A stretch of 64,000 bases of DNA from Colwellia chukchiensis (GCF_002104455.1 NZ_NBOC01000013.1:1-64000); one strand, 5' to 3'; positions 28,365-41,075 are shown, counted from the first letter of the stretch. Notes: generated from the sequence alone by a model not told the origin. Program-made: numbers and translations.

Positions 28365-29549
28365 ATGCAGCAAGCGAATTTAAGCAGTATCCATGTCTAT
28401 CCTATTAAGTCTAGCGCCGGCGTTAGCATATCAACTAGCTGGGTAGAAGAGTTTGGCTTGGCCCTAGACAGACGCTTTGTTATCACCGACCCTGAGGGCG
28501 TATTTATTAGCGCGCGTACCGAGCCAAGCTTGTGTTTAATTCAAGCCAACATTACCGCCTCAGGCTTAATAGTGACCGCGCCCAACATGCCAACATTAGT
28601 GATCAACTATCAACAGCTGGCCGTTGACTATACTGAGGTAATCGTTTGGGGTGATACCATTAGCGCTCAGCAGTGCTCTGTAGCCATCAATTCTTGGTTT
28701 AGTCGCTATTTACAGCGGCCTTGTCAATTACTGTTTTTCGGCGCGTCATCACAGCGCTTTGTTAAGGATAAAACCAGCCAAGTCGGCTTTGCCGATGGCT
28801 ACCCTTTATTACTGATTTCACAAGCCTCGCTGGACAGTCTAAACCGTCATTATCTGGCAAACTCTCCACCTATTGCCATGGCGCAGTTTCGGCCCAATTT
28901 AGTGGTAGAAAATTGCCCCGACTTTGCCGAAGATACTTGGCAGCATATTCGTATCGGCGAGGTAGAATTTGAAGTTAGCAAGCCTTGTGCGCGCTGTATT
29001 TTTACCACGGTTAACCCAAACACCGGCATCAGACACCCAGCGCAAGAGCCGCTAGCAACACTGAAAAAGTTCCGTCAGGTAGCCAATGGCGATATTTTAT
29101 TCGGGCAAAACTTAATCGCGCTCAATCAGGGCCAAATTAAATGCGGTGATAGCGTAGAAGTGCTAAAACAACAGCGCCCTCCAAGCTTTACTTTGCCGCC
29201 ATCGACAAAAAACGCCAGCACCAAGCCTCTAACTGACAGTAGCCAAAGCAAAAGTAAGCCTTTACTTACTTTTAAAAGCTTTAACAAAACTGTACGCGGC
29301 AATAACCAGCAAAGCATTTTAGCGCAAGGGGAAGATGCTGGTTTGTTGCTGCCTTATTCCTGTCGTGCTGGCATGTGTGGCAGCTGTAAAGTAAAACTCG
29401 AGCAAGGTCAGGTACAGCAGGCCTGTCAAGATGGTTTATCCGATGCGGAGCGACAACAAGGCTATATTTTAAGTTGTAGTAGCACCCCGTTAACCGATGT
29501 GGTGATCAGTCACCCCAAGCGAAATGTTAGCCAACAAGCCAAGGAGTAA
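28365..29549 (+). CDS. MOSC domain protein with C-terminal 2Fe-2S ferredoxin (YcbX-type)
   Basis: 394 residues. Residues 1-120 are the MOSC N-terminal barrel (..IHVYPIKSSAGVSISTSWVEEFGLALDRRFVI). Residues 125-270 form the MOSC domain with the conserved molybdenum-cofactor cysteine in FEVSKPCARCIFTTVNP. After a Ser/Lys/Pro linker, residues 305-390 are a plant-type ferredoxin with C-R-A-G-M-C-G-S-C and a last Cys in YILSCSS. E. coli YcbX (369 residues) has the same layout and reduces N-hydroxylated compounds. It slightly overlaps the frame of the pxpABC operon and may be co-transcribed with it. Confidence 0.9.
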   Translation: MQQANLSSIHVYPIKSSAGVSISTSWVEEFGLALDRRFVITDPEGVFISARTEPSLCLIQANITASGLIVTAPNMPTLVINYQQLAVDYTEVIVWGDTISAQQCSVAINSWFSRYLQRPCQLLFFGASSQRFVKDKTSQVGFADGYPLLLISQASLDSLNRHYLANSPPIAMAQFRPNLVVENCPDFAEDTWQHIRIGEVEFEVSKPCARCIFTTVNPNTGIRHPAQEPLATLKKFRQVANGDILFGQNLIALNQGQIKCGDSVEVLKQQRPPSFTLPPSTKNASTKPLTDSSQSKSKPLLTFKSFNKTVRGNNQQSILAQGEDAGLLLPYSCRAGMCGSCKVKLEQGQVQQACQDGLSDAERQQGYILSCSSTPLTDVVISHPKRNVSQQAKE

Positions 29550-29559
29550 AAACCAGCTG

Positions 29560-30297
29560 ATGAAATTAAACTGTGATTTAGGTGAATTTGCCAACAATAA
29601 CGACGCCGAAATTATGCCGCTAATTGATATGGCCAATATCGCCTGCGGCTTTCATGGCTCAGATCCGCTCACCATAAAAAATACCATTAAGCTTGCCCAA
29701 CAACATCAGGTTATTATCGGCGCTCATCCCAGTTACCCGGATAAAGCCAACTTTGGTCGCCGGTCAATGCAGTTAAGCCAAGCGCAACTTATCGCCACAG
29801 TGCAATATCAAGTGGCAGCCTTACAAGGGCTATGCGCAATAGAAAACTGCCAAGTTGACTATGTTAAACCGCACGGCGCACTTTATAACGACATGATGAA
29901 AAACCTAGTGCTGTTTGAAGATATTTGTCGCGCCATCGCACAACTTAATCAAGCCGGCAAAACGCCACTGGCGTTAATGATCCAATCGCTCCCTGACAGC
30001 CAAGCGTTTGCCACTATCGCCAAACAATACCAACTTAGACTTTATTTTGAAGCCTTTGCCGATCGCGGTTATTTAGCTAACGGCTTGTTAGTGCCGCGCA
30101 GCGATGCCGGCGCGATGTTAACTGAGCCACAAGCCGTGGTAAATCGTTGTCAGGATTTACTGAATCAACAGCCATTGTTGAGCATCAACCAACAGCCTTT
30201 AGCGCTTAAAATCGACACCTTATGTGTGCATGGCGACAGCCCCAATGCGCTGGCAATGCTCAAAGCGCTGCGCAATGCTATTAAGACGCATAACTAA
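29560..30297 (+). CDS. pxpA: 5-oxoprolinase subunit A (LamB/YcsF)
   Basis: One of three subunits that split 5-oxoproline (pyroglutamate) with ATP to give glutamate. 245 residues from ATG 29560 (E. coli 244). Upstream in-frame ATG 29524 lies inside the previous gene. Family landmarks: MKLNCDLGEFANNNDAEIMP, NIACGFHGSDP, IGAHPSYPDKANFGRRSM, VKPHGALYNDM and DTLCVHGDSPNA. AAGGAG is 13 bases before the start, rather far. First of the contiguous pxpABC genes. Confidence 0.95.
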   Translation: MKLNCDLGEFANNNDAEIMPLIDMANIACGFHGSDPLTIKNTIKLAQQHQVIIGAHPSYPDKANFGRRSMQLSQAQLIATVQYQVAALQGLCAIENCQVDYVKPHGALYNDMMKNLVLFEDICRAIAQLNQAGKTPLALMIQSLPDSQAFATIAKQYQLRLYFEAFADRGYLANGLLVPRSDAGAMLTEPQAVVNRCQDLLNQQPLLSINQQPLALKIDTLCVHGDSPNALAMLKALRNAIKTHN

Positions 30298-30308
30298 ATG
30301 CTGCCGCT

Positions 30309-31049
30309 ATGACACCACAACTTCAGCAACTTGAAATTAATCCCCAATGTCGCTTAACCTTAGTGGCTGAAAACGCACTGCTATTGAGCTGGTGCGCCAA
30401 AGTTTGCTCGGCTCAGCATCAAGATATTATCAATATACAACACTTAATCACCGAGCACTTTGGCGCTGCATTGATTAGCGCTGTAGCCAGTTATCATTGC
30501 TTAATGTTGTATTTGCCGCCGCAGCTATTGCTCAGCGCTCAAACCAGCCATATCATTAAGCAAATCGTCAGTCGTTATTATCAGACTAAGGCAGGTAGCA
30601 AAACCAACACCACGGCCAATACTATCCAAATTCCCGTTTATTATGATACCGCCCAACAATGGGATCTTGCCGAGGTTGCTCGGCGCTGTAAAATGTCCGT
30701 TGAGCAAGTGATCGAGCTGCACACCAGCCAACACTATCGCGGCTATGCACTAGGTTTTACGCCAGGCTTTTGTTATTTAGCCAGTTTACCCGAAAGCTTA
30801 CACTTACCGCGGCGAGCCTCACCTCGGCTACAAGTGCCCCAAGGCGCAGTGGCCATTGCCGAGCAACAATGTGCGATTTACCCTGTTGCTAGCCCCGGCG
30901 GTTGGCACATTATTGGCCAAACGCCATTAGCCATGTACAGCACGCAACAAGGACAATTTTCTGCCACCATTGCCGTCGGGCAAAATGTGCAATTTAGGGC
31001 CATTTCAAAAGCAGAATTTACCGCTTTAGCACCAGGCTCGACACAATGA
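30309..31049 (+). CDS. pxpB: 5-oxoprolinase subunit B (KipI-like)
   Basis: 246 residues of the KipI/allophanate-hydrolase subunit 1 family. The C-terminal cyclophilin-like half has RGYALGFTPGFCYLASLPE, PRRASPRLQVPQGAVAIAEQ and SPGGWHIIGQTPLAMY, which form the active-site face shared with subunit C. The N-terminal 90 residues form the small alpha-beta domain and are poorly conserved here. The stop overlaps the pxpC start by four bases (ATGA), so the two are translationally coupled. Confidence 0.94.
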   Translation: MTPQLQQLEINPQCRLTLVAENALLLSWCAKVCSAQHQDIINIQHLITEHFGAALISAVASYHCLMLYLPPQLLLSAQTSHIIKQIVSRYYQTKAGSKTNTTANTIQIPVYYDTAQQWDLAEVARRCKMSVEQVIELHTSQHYRGYALGFTPGFCYLASLPESLHLPRRASPRLQVPQGAVAIAEQQCAIYPVASPGGWHIIGQTPLAMYSTQQGQFSATIAVGQNVQFRAISKAEFTALAPGSTQ

Positions 31050-32056
31050 CCAGCAATTATTTCGAAATTATCCATGCCAAGGGCCATGCCAGCATTCAAG
31101 ACCTAGGTCGGCTCAATGCTCAACATCTAGGTTTTAGCGCCAGTGGCGCGGCAGACGAATACGCCTTTTTAACCGCCAATCAATTAATCTCACGCAACTT
31201 ACAGCTCGACCCTGTAAAGCAAAGCTCGTGCGCCGCCATTGAAATCACCCTAGGACAACTCACTCTGCGGGCGCAAGCAAGTTGCACTATCGCCATTACT
31301 GGCGCTGATTGCCAAGCAAGCATTAACAACACCGTTATTGATAATTGGCAATGCCATCAACTGAGTCGCGGCGATATCTTGGCATTTGCCATGCCTAAAT
31401 CAGGCCTGCATAGTTATTTGGCCATTAAGGGCGGTTTCAGTTGTCAAGCGAAGCAGCAGCCATGGTTAGGCAGCTTGGCACAAACCCAAAATGAAATGCC
31501 GTTAGGCTTTACCGGCAATCCCCTCACCCTTGGTAGCAAGCTCTATTTTATTGCTCAGCCAGCTAGCCAAACACCAACTCGCCAACAAAGCGTAAAGCAT
31601 GACATTAATTTTTACGCCACAGAGCAACTCACTTTACGCTTTATGGCGAACCCTTTATTTTTAAAAATGAGCGCAAGACAACAGCAGACATTTTTCGCCA
31701 CTGACTATGTAATTTCAGCCGACAGTAATCGCATGGGCTATCGCCTCAAGCCTAAGGCGAAAAATATCACCGCAACACCCGCGCCTATCTTATCCAGCGC
31801 TTTACGTCAGCAATGTTTATTATCCATGCCGGTAACTTACGGCATGGTGCAACTGCCTGCCAATGAGCAGCCGATTGTGTTAATGAAAGAGCGGCAAACC
31901 ATGGGCGGCTATCCGGTGCTAGGTACTGTGATGCAAACTGACTTATTTCGTTTAAGCCAAATGCGCCCTGGTGCTAATGTAAACTTTCGGTTAATTAATC
32001 CTCAACAAGCGATACAACAGTTGCTAGCATTTTACCAAAAGTTTAACGAGTTATAG
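31046..32056 (+). CDS. pxpC: 5-oxoprolinase subunit C (KipA-like)
   Basis: 336 residues of the KipA/allophanate-hydrolase subunit 2 family (E. coli PxpC 310). Landmarks: IIHAKGHASIQDLGRLNAQHLGFSASGAADE, LAIKGGFSCQ, DSNRMGYRLK, and near the end QTMGGYPVLGTVMQTDLFRLSQMRPG. Works in a complex with PxpB and PxpA on 5-oxoproline. Coupled to pxpB by a four-base overlap and last in the operon. A porin gene follows on the same strand after 378 bases. Confidence 0.94.
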   Translation: MTSNYFEIIHAKGHASIQDLGRLNAQHLGFSASGAADEYAFLTANQLISRNLQLDPVKQSSCAAIEITLGQLTLRAQASCTIAITGADCQASINNTVIDNWQCHQLSRGDILAFAMPKSGLHSYLAIKGGFSCQAKQQPWLGSLAQTQNEMPLGFTGNPLTLGSKLYFIAQPASQTPTRQQSVKHDINFYATEQLTLRFMANPLFLKMSARQQQTFFATDYVISADSNRMGYRLKPKAKNITATPAPILSSALRQQCLLSMPVTYGMVQLPANEQPIVLMKERQTMGGYPVLGTVMQTDLFRLSQMRPGANVNFRLINPQQAIQQLLAFYQKFNEL

Positions 32057-32434
32057 CCAAACATTCGCTCTGCTTTCACCTTAATATGTCGCAACAAAAG
32101 CCAACCGCACTTGCCTGTTTTATCATGTAAAAGCCGTTATTTATTGCGCTAGATCATGGCATTGGTATTCTTCAATGCAAACAAAGATTTTCTGATTCTC
32201 ATTGCCACAAACTAGTGCTAATTTCAGCGCATAAAAAAAATACCCGCGACTTTTAGCGCTGACATTGATGCGCAAGCTTTCCATGTTCGCCGGTATACAG
32301 ATTAAACAAATTTAGTTTGTTTCGACAAATAATAACGATTAAAAACTGCCTTAAAACAAGCTGAGTTGTTTGGTTATTAATGACCGACATATTTACAAAA
32401 TAAAACTCTCTACGTTTAAAACATTAAGGTTGAT
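32057..32434. promoter_or_regulatory. Porin leader region with a palindromic AT-rich box
   Basis: 378 bases between pxpC and the porin gene, with no supported gene. A clear inverted repeat, AAACAAA-N5-TTTGTTT (32304-32322), sits about 115 bases before the porin start and could be an operator. Its regulator is unknown. The run of A residues near 32233 and the AT-rich stretch after 32320 may hold the promoter, but I cannot fix a -35/-10 pair. Confidence 0.4.
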
Positions 32435-33640
32435 ATGATGAAAAATAAAATAAAACTCTCCGCTCTCTCTGTGCTCTCAACAGCGCTTTTAGCCACACCT
32501 CTCGCGTTTGCAGAAACAAACGCAGTCGCTGCGGGTATTGAAAAAGCCTTGTCGGAAAGCACGGTTAAACTTAACTTTCGCGCCCGTTACGAAGGCGTAG
32601 ATCAAGACGGTATCGATGCCAATGCTAATGCCTTAACCTTGAAAAGCCGCATCACAGTCAATACCGGTAGTTTTCAAGGTTTATCAGCTGGCGTTGAAGT
32701 TGATAACGTGACGGATTTAATCGATAACTACAACAGCACCGCCAATGGCGCTACAAAATACCCAGCGGTTGCTGATCCAACCGGTACCGATGTCAACCAA
32801 ATTTTTATAAAATACAGTGCCGATAATTTTTCCGCAACCGCGGGCCGTCAGCGTATTCTGCACAATAACCAGCGCTTTGTTGGTGGTGTTGGTTGGCGAC
32901 AAAACGAGCAAACTTATGACGGCTATCGTTTGCAATTCAATCAAAAACAAGGCTTTTCTGCCGACTACAGTTATGTTTACAACGTAAATCGCATTTTTGG
33001 TCCAGACGGTGCCAATGCCGACTTACACGGACAATTTCATTTACTTAATACCGGCTATGTGATTAATCAAGCACACAAAGTTAATGCCTATGCTTACTTG
33101 CTTGATTTTGATACTAAAGCCGGTTTATCAACTGATACTTACGGGCTAAGTTATCAAGGTAATTTTGGCGCGGTGACGGTAAATGCCGCCTATGCCACAC
33201 AACGCGATGCCGGCGACAATAGCCAAGACTTTAGTGCCAACTATTATAATTTTGAAGTGGGCACCCAAGTCAGCTCGGTCACTTTACTAGCCGGTATTGA
33301 GTCATTAGGTAGCGATAACGGGGTTGGTTTTTCAACACCATTAGCGACACTGCATAAGTTTCAAGGTTTTGCCGATAAATTTTTAGGTACACCTGGTCAG
33401 GGGGTAGAAGACATTTACCTGACGGTAAAAACTACACTCAATGGCGTTAAGCTCGCTGCCACTTATCATGATTTATCATCTGACGTAGATGGTATAGATT
33501 ACGGCTCAGAAATTGATCTAGCAGCCGCATATTCTCTAAACAAGCACACCAGTGTGCTCGTGAAATTGGCGCACTACAATGCTGATGATCATGCTAGCGA
33601 CACTGACAAGCTGTGGTTACAAGTGGCCGCCAACTTTTAG
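32435..33640 (+). CDS. Outer-membrane beta-barrel porin-like protein
   Basis: 401 residues: a signal peptide (..ALSVLSTALLATPLAFA, cleaved about residue 26), then alternating beta-strands throughout and a C-terminal strand ending ..KLWLQVAANF with the aromatic final residue needed for BAM insertion. Sequences of this style (..VKLNFRARYEGVDQD.., ..TAGRQRILHNNQRFVGGVGWRQNEQTYDGYRL..) are common in marine Alteromonadales and are annotated as alginate-export/porin-like proteins. Downstream of pxpABC it might admit small amino acids or 5-oxoproline, but that is inferred from position alone. It has its own terminator. Confidence 0.85.
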   Translation: MMKNKIKLSALSVLSTALLATPLAFAETNAVAAGIEKALSESTVKLNFRARYEGVDQDGIDANANALTLKSRITVNTGSFQGLSAGVEVDNVTDLIDNYNSTANGATKYPAVADPTGTDVNQIFIKYSADNFSATAGRQRILHNNQRFVGGVGWRQNEQTYDGYRLQFNQKQGFSADYSYVYNVNRIFGPDGANADLHGQFHLLNTGYVINQAHKVNAYAYLLDFDTKAGLSTDTYGLSYQGNFGAVTVNAAYATQRDAGDNSQDFSANYYNFEVGTQVSSVTLLAGIESLGSDNGVGFSTPLATLHKFQGFADKFLGTPGQGVEDIYLTVKTTLNGVKLAATYHDLSSDVDGIDYGSEIDLAAAYSLNKHTSVLVKLAHYNADDHASDTDKLWLQVAANF

Positions 33641-33676
33641 GCGCTAGTCATTATAGAGTGCTGACGATTTTACTTA

Positions 33677-33708
33677 GGGTTTAAACGAAACTGTTTAAAC
33701 CCTTTTTT
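33677..33708 (+). terminator. Terminator of the porin gene
   Basis: GGGTTTAAAC/GTTTAAACCC, a perfect 10-bp stem with a six-base loop followed by six T residues. Confidence 0.9.
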
Positions 33709-33831
33709 ATGGCAAACATTAGGCGTTAACCTACCCAGCTCAGCAGTGAACACTAAAGGTAGAATGGCGACCAATAAAAGCTTAGAATAGCGCCCGCGTT
33801 ACGACTTCACTATTATTATGCAGGTATAGCT

Positions 33832-34440
33832 TTGTTATTAATGATCGACAATTACGACTCGTTTACTTTTAATCTTGTGCACTATTTTCAGGCACTGGGT
33901 CAAGAAGTGAAGGTGTGTAGAAACGATGAGCTCAGCTTAGCGGCAATTGCCGAACTAGCGCCAGAATATATTGTTATCTCACCCGGTCCTTGCGACCCTG
34001 ACGCGGCCGGTTTATCGTTAGCGATTATCGAACAATTTAAAGGCGTGATCCCGATACTCGGCGTCTGTTTAGGGCACCAGTGCATTGCTCAGCACTTTGG
34101 CGCTAAAGTCGTTAAAGCCAATAAGGTTATGCATGGCAAAACCAGTGAAATCTGCCATAATAAGCAGGGCTTGTTTCAGTCACTAAAGCATCCCCTCACG
34201 GTCACGCGCTATCATTCATTAATCGTTGACGAAACGAGTATTCCCGATGAGTTAGAAATTACCGCTTGGCTGAGCGTAGCAGGAAACAAAGAAGTTATGG
34301 CACTGCAGCATAAAACACTTGCTATCGCCAGTGTACAATTTCACCCCGAGTCGGTATTAACAGAGCAGGGCCAGCAATTGTTACAAAACTTTATTAACCA
34401 GTATCAACCGGTTACTCATGCTAGTATGGATACAGGCTAG
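33832..34440 (+). CDS. pabA: Aminodeoxychorismate synthase glutamine amidotransferase (component II)
   Basis: Releases ammonia from glutamine for aminodeoxychorismate (folate) or anthranilate synthesis. 202 residues from a TTG start with AGG upstream. [20 protein letters not shown] is the family N-terminus, so TTG is right. The triad is intact: Cys in [16 protein letters not shown], and His and Glu in [15 protein letters not shown] prefer pabA over trpG because pabA lies near an argD/astC-type gene in many gammaproteobacteria, as here, and no trp genes are present. The two cannot be told apart by sequence alone. Confidence 0.88.
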   Translation: MLLMIDNYDSFTFNLVHYFQALGQEVKVCRNDELSLAAIAELAPEYIVISPGPCDPDAAGLSLAIIEQFKGVIPILGVCLGHQCIAQHFGAKVVKANKVMHGKTSEICHNKQGLFQSLKHPLTVTRYHSLIVDETSIPDELEITAWLSVAGNKEVMALQHKTLAIASVQFHPESVLTEQGQQLLQNFINQYQPVTHASMDTG

Positions 34441-34543
34441 CGGATAAAAATATCTGACCAGTCATTTTGGCCTAATGAAATTCGTTTAAAGGTCGATAAA
34501 CTATTGTCCGTGTTGTCAATGCTAAACAAATAATGATCTATTA

Positions 34544-35689
34544 ATGCAAATTTTTGAAGACAGTAAATTAGTTGCTCCCATATATAGTCGCGCGCTTAGC
34601 CTTGCGATCAGTAAAGACTTTGCCGAAAAACAAAGCGGAAAAATTACCTTAGCTAAACACCAAGGCAGCGAACAATTAAACCGTCGCCGCGAATTGCTTG
34701 CCGTAGAAGAAGAAGCGAACAAAAACAAAATTATCCAAGCACACGGGCAAGAGCATTTTAGAAATCAAGTCATGCGACAGTTCTTTAGTCAAGTTAACGC
34801 ACAAGTAGATAAAGACTTTGACCATAAAGAAAACCTGTACATGAATGTACTAAAAATTGAAGATGCCGCGCCTTCGATTATGGAAATTTTGGCGCTAAAA
34901 GCCGCCAGCATTAATCGCATAACCCCACTGGCCAAAGCCTTACCTTGGTTATGCACAGAGTTAATTAACTTAGTCAATAAACCGCAATACCGAAAACGCG
35001 CCGATGTGCAAGTCACTGAACCAAGCTTAGCGTTAAGCTATATTGGCTTAGACAACCTAAAGTTGGTGATGCCAACCTTTATGCTCAAACATTGGTTACC
35101 TAGCAGTACCGCCCCATTTCCATTAATGAAGCGAAAACTCTGGAATGATAGCTTATCCATAGCTTTGGCGGCTAAAGTTTTAGCCAAAGAACAAGGCTTA
35201 GATGAGTTCACCGCATTTACCGCTGCCATGCTCAGCAACTTAGGCTTACTTGCGGTCACTCGCGGCTTTTTAAATACCTACGGCGAGCTGTACAATAAAG
35301 AGCTAAGAGAGGCCTATGAAAACAAAGATAAAAAGCTTCATGATGCATTAGTAGGTCTAGATGCAGCGCCAGAATTATTATTAGAGCAATTAGTAAAACG
35401 CAGCAGTAAAGTCGCCGCCGACATGGTGGAATTAATGCGCTTTGATCGTTTGCAAATTACCGAGCCATTATTTGATTTAGCCTATGCGGTTAATATTCAA
35501 CACATGAGCCCAATCGCCAAGTTAATCACTAAAGCAAAAAGCTATATTGCCTTTAGAAGCCTAGCGAAAGCCGATTTGATCAACACAGACGAAGCCAAAA
35601 TATTACTCAGCGCAGGACAATTAACCACCAAAGATATCGCGCTGCTGAAGAAAAGTGATATCGACCATATAAAATTAATATTTAATTAA
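34544..35689 (+). CDS. HDOD-domain protein
   Basis: 381 residues. The middle (about 105-300) matches HDOD signalling domains: ..EILALKAASINRITPLAKALPWLCTELINLV.. then ..WNDSLSIALAAKVLAKEQGLDEFTAFTAAMLSNLGLLAVTRG.. The metal-binding His-Asp of true HD phosphohydrolases is absent at the usual place (Ser-Asn in AMLSNLG), so it is probably a non-catalytic scaffold or signalling protein. The first 75 residues are charged and helical. It lies between pabA and astC, and no output domain is attached. Confidence 0.75.
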   Translation: MQIFEDSKLVAPIYSRALSLAISKDFAEKQSGKITLAKHQGSEQLNRRRELLAVEEEANKNKIIQAHGQEHFRNQVMRQFFSQVNAQVDKDFDHKENLYMNVLKIEDAAPSIMEILALKAASINRITPLAKALPWLCTELINLVNKPQYRKRADVQVTEPSLALSYIGLDNLKLVMPTFMLKHWLPSSTAPFPLMKRKLWNDSLSIALAAKVLAKEQGLDEFTAFTAAMLSNLGLLAVTRGFLNTYGELYNKELREAYENKDKKLHDALVGLDAAPELLLEQLVKRSSKVAADMVELMRFDRLQITEPLFDLAYAVNIQHMSPIAKLITKAKSYIAFRSLAKADLINTDEAKILLSAGQLTTKDIALLKKSDIDHIKLIFN

Positions 35690-37240
<1,551 letters not shown>

Positions 37241-37257
37241 GCCTATCCATTATTAAA

Positions 37258-37291
37258 CATTTCAACGCCTGCAATGCAAGGCGTTGAAATG
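37258..37291 (+). promoter_or_regulatory. Intercistronic hairpin between astC and astA
   Basis: A perfect 13-bp stem (CATTTCAACGCCT/AGGCGTTGAAATG) with an eight-base loop, and no T-run after it. It lies 17 bases past astC and 18 bases before astA. It probably protects the astC message or lowers astA expression. Confidence 0.65.
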
Positions 37292-37309
37292 CCTCACTGA
37301 GAATTTTCT

Positions 37310-38326
37310 ATGATTATAATACGCCCTATACAAGATAGTGATTATGATGCACTTCATCGCATTGCTGTTGAGTCAGGACACGGTTTTACATCACTGCCGG
37401 TCAACGAAGAATTACTAAGAAAACGCATCGCACACGCTGAAGTATCGTTCAATAGCTCAGTGACAGAGCCTGGTAATGAAGGCTACCTATTTGTGATGGA
37501 AGATACCGAAACAGGTATTGTGGTAGGTACTTGCGGTATTGAAGCGGCGGTTGGTCTAGAAGATGCCTTTTACCATTACCATTTAGGTAAAGTGGTACAC
37601 AGCTCTCGTGAGCTTAATATCTACAATACGGTCGAAACCTTGTCGCTGTGTAACGATTACACAGGTGCTTCAGAAATATGCACCTTGTTTCTTAGCGAAA
37701 CTCACCGTAAAAACCGTAATGGACGCTTTTTATCTCGTTGTCGTTTCCTATTTATGGCGGAGCACAGCGAACGCTTCGGTGAAACCGTTATTGCCGAAAT
37801 GCGTGGCGTCTCAGATGAAAACGGCTCGTCACCCTTTTGGCAATGGCTAGAAGATAACTTCTTCTCTTTAGACTTCCCAACCGTAGATTACTTGACCGGT
37901 ATTGGTAAAAAAGAGTTTATCGCCGAGTTAATGCCGAAATACCCGATTTATGTGAACTTACTAAGCCCTGAAGCACAACAAGTGATCAACAAGGTACACG
38001 ATAAAACCGTACCTGCCTTAAGGTTACTGGAAGCTGAAGGCTTCGCACGTCGCGGTTATGTCGATATTTTCGATGCGGGCCCCACGGTTGAAGCACAAGC
38101 ATCAAAAGTAAAAACCGTTTGTGAAAGTCAAAAATGCCAAGTCTTAATTGGAGAAGTTGAAAGCGACAATAACTTTATGGTTTGCAATACCAAAGTCGCT
38201 GACTTTAGAGCAGTGCAAACACCGGTATTATTGCGCGAGACGGCGAATCAAGTCGTGTTACCACAAGCGGTTGCAGATGCACTAATGGTGAACGAAGGCG
38301 ACTGGGTACGCCTGATTGCTAACTAA
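37310..38326 (+). CDS. astA: Arginine N-succinyltransferase
   Basis: First step of the arginine succinyltransferase pathway: succinyl-CoA + arginine to N2-succinylarginine. 338 residues (E. coli AstA 344). It starts MIIIRPIQDSDYDALHRIAVESGHGFTSLP, the family opening, and keeps ..CGIEAAVGLEDAFYHYHLG.. and the central ..SEICTLFLSETHRKNRNGRFLSRCRFLFMAEH.. acyl-CoA-binding motif. Second gene of the ast run. astB and astE are not in this window. Confidence 0.96.
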   Translation: MIIIRPIQDSDYDALHRIAVESGHGFTSLPVNEELLRKRIAHAEVSFNSSVTEPGNEGYLFVMEDTETGIVVGTCGIEAAVGLEDAFYHYHLGKVVHSSRELNIYNTVETLSLCNDYTGASEICTLFLSETHRKNRNGRFLSRCRFLFMAEHSERFGETVIAEMRGVSDENGSSPFWQWLEDNFFSLDFPTVDYLTGIGKKEFIAELMPKYPIYVNLLSPEAQQVINKVHDKTVPALRLLEAEGFARRGYVDIFDAGPTVEAQASKVKTVCESQKCQVLIGEVESDNNFMVCNTKVADFRAVQTPVLLRETANQVVLPQAVADALMVNEGDWVRLIAN

Positions 38327-38372
38327 TGATTAAACTGCCATTAGACGGCGTGTTAAATTAATTTACTCATGA

Positions 38373-39872
<1,500 letters not shown>

Positions 39873-39917
39873 CTTAACACGCATTAATGTTAATGAAATT
39901 TAATTGCCCATTAAAAA

Positions 39918-39945
39918 AAGCTGGGATCCGTCCCAGCTTCTTTAA
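39918..39945 (+). terminator. Terminator of the ast genes
   Basis: AAGCTGGGA/TCCCAGCTT stem with a TCCG loop, preceded by A residues and followed by CTTTAAG. The T-run is short. Confidence 0.7.
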
Positions 39946-40107
39946 GAATATCGATCAAATATAGTCACTTGTTCTGAGTGGTTATCGTCCAAGCTTGCCA
40001 AAATATTCTGGCATCGCTATTGAAAGCATACCTCACTAGCCTTACATACCACTCAGCCAATATAGAAACTCAACCCTTATTTTATTTATGCTTTTTAGGA
40101 ATTTAAC

Positions 40108-40905
40108 ATGACTCCGGTTCAATCTTTATTTAATAACATTTGGCAAAATTACTTGGAAGTAACGCCGTCTGCAGAAAAAGTTCACCAATTATTAAGTACA
40201 GGTGACGACTTAATCAACGACCACGTTGCCTATCGCACCTTTAATATCTCGAAAGTCAATATTGAGAAAATTTCCTCACATTTAATCAAGTTAGGTTATA
40301 AAGAAGGCGGTGAATACCACTTTGAAGCGAAAAAACTCTACGCTAAACACTTTGAGCACAGCGACACTAACTTACCAAAAGTGTTCATTAGTGAGCTACT
40401 GGTTGAAGAGTTTTCGCCGCGCGTACAAACCATTATCAAAAACATGGTCGACAGCATTGATGACAGCGCCATTGACGCAGAAAGCTTTTTATACTCTGGC
40501 ACCCACTGGCAAGTGAGCCATCAAGAATACTTAGACTTACTTAATGAGAGTGAATACGCCGCTTGGGTTTCAGCTTGGGGCTACCGCGCTAACCACTTTA
40601 CCGTTAGCATTAACCACTTAGCCAACTATGACTCTATTGAAGCAGTAAATGAAGCAGTGAAAGCCGGCGGCTTTACCTTAAATACCACTGGCGGTGAGAT
40701 CAAAGGCGATGAAAGCGTTAAATTAGAGCAATCATCGACAATGGCAGATCATGTTTTAGTGGAGTTCTCCGATAAAACCGTTGCAGTTCCGAGCTGTTTT
40801 TACGAGTTTGCTAAGCGCTACCCAATGGAAAATGGCGAATTGTACTCAGGTTTTGTCGCAGCTTCTGCAGATAAAATCTTTGAAAGTACAAACGCGGCTG
40901 CATAA
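40108..40905 (+). CDS. DUF1338 (2-oxoadipate dioxygenase/decarboxylase-like) protein
   Basis: 265 residues of the DUF1338 family, whose longer member HglS converts 2-oxoadipate to D-2-hydroxyglutarate using Fe(II). Metal-ligand candidates are His in NDHVAYRTFN, His in YRANHFTVSINHL and Glu in HVLVEFSDKT. This short form lacks the extra domain of HglS/YdcJ (about 450 residues), so substrate identity is open. It follows the ast genes with an independent promoter region and AGGAA at the start. In this order the short form often neighbours ast genes, as far as I recall. Confidence 0.85.
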   Translation: MTPVQSLFNNIWQNYLEVTPSAEKVHQLLSTGDDLINDHVAYRTFNISKVNIEKISSHLIKLGYKEGGEYHFEAKKLYAKHFEHSDTNLPKVFISELLVEEFSPRVQTIIKNMVDSIDDSAIDAESFLYSGTHWQVSHQEYLDLLNESEYAAWVSAWGYRANHFTVSINHLANYDSIEAVNEAVKAGGFTLNTTGGEIKGDESVKLEQSSTMADHVLVEFSDKTVAVPSCFYEFAKRYPMENGELYSGFVAASADKIFESTNAAA

Positions 40906-40916
40906 CTAGCAGATAT

Positions 40917-40952
40917 CAGGCACCTATTTTAGCTACAACTTAGGTGCCTGAG
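40917..40952 (+). terminator. Hairpin after the DUF1338 gene
   Basis: TCAGGCACCTA/TAGGTGCCTGA, a perfect 11-bp stem with a 14-base loop, 12 bases past the stop codon. Only GTTTC follows, so the terminator call is tentative. Confidence 0.6.
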
Positions 40953-41075
40953 TTTCAACAATATTCCCTTCTTTATCATTTCTTCTTAGCTAACAACAAT
41001 TATTATTGCCACTTGAATAACACCTTAATTTACGAGTAAAGTAGAAGGCATAATAAAAATAACATAGATAACAAA

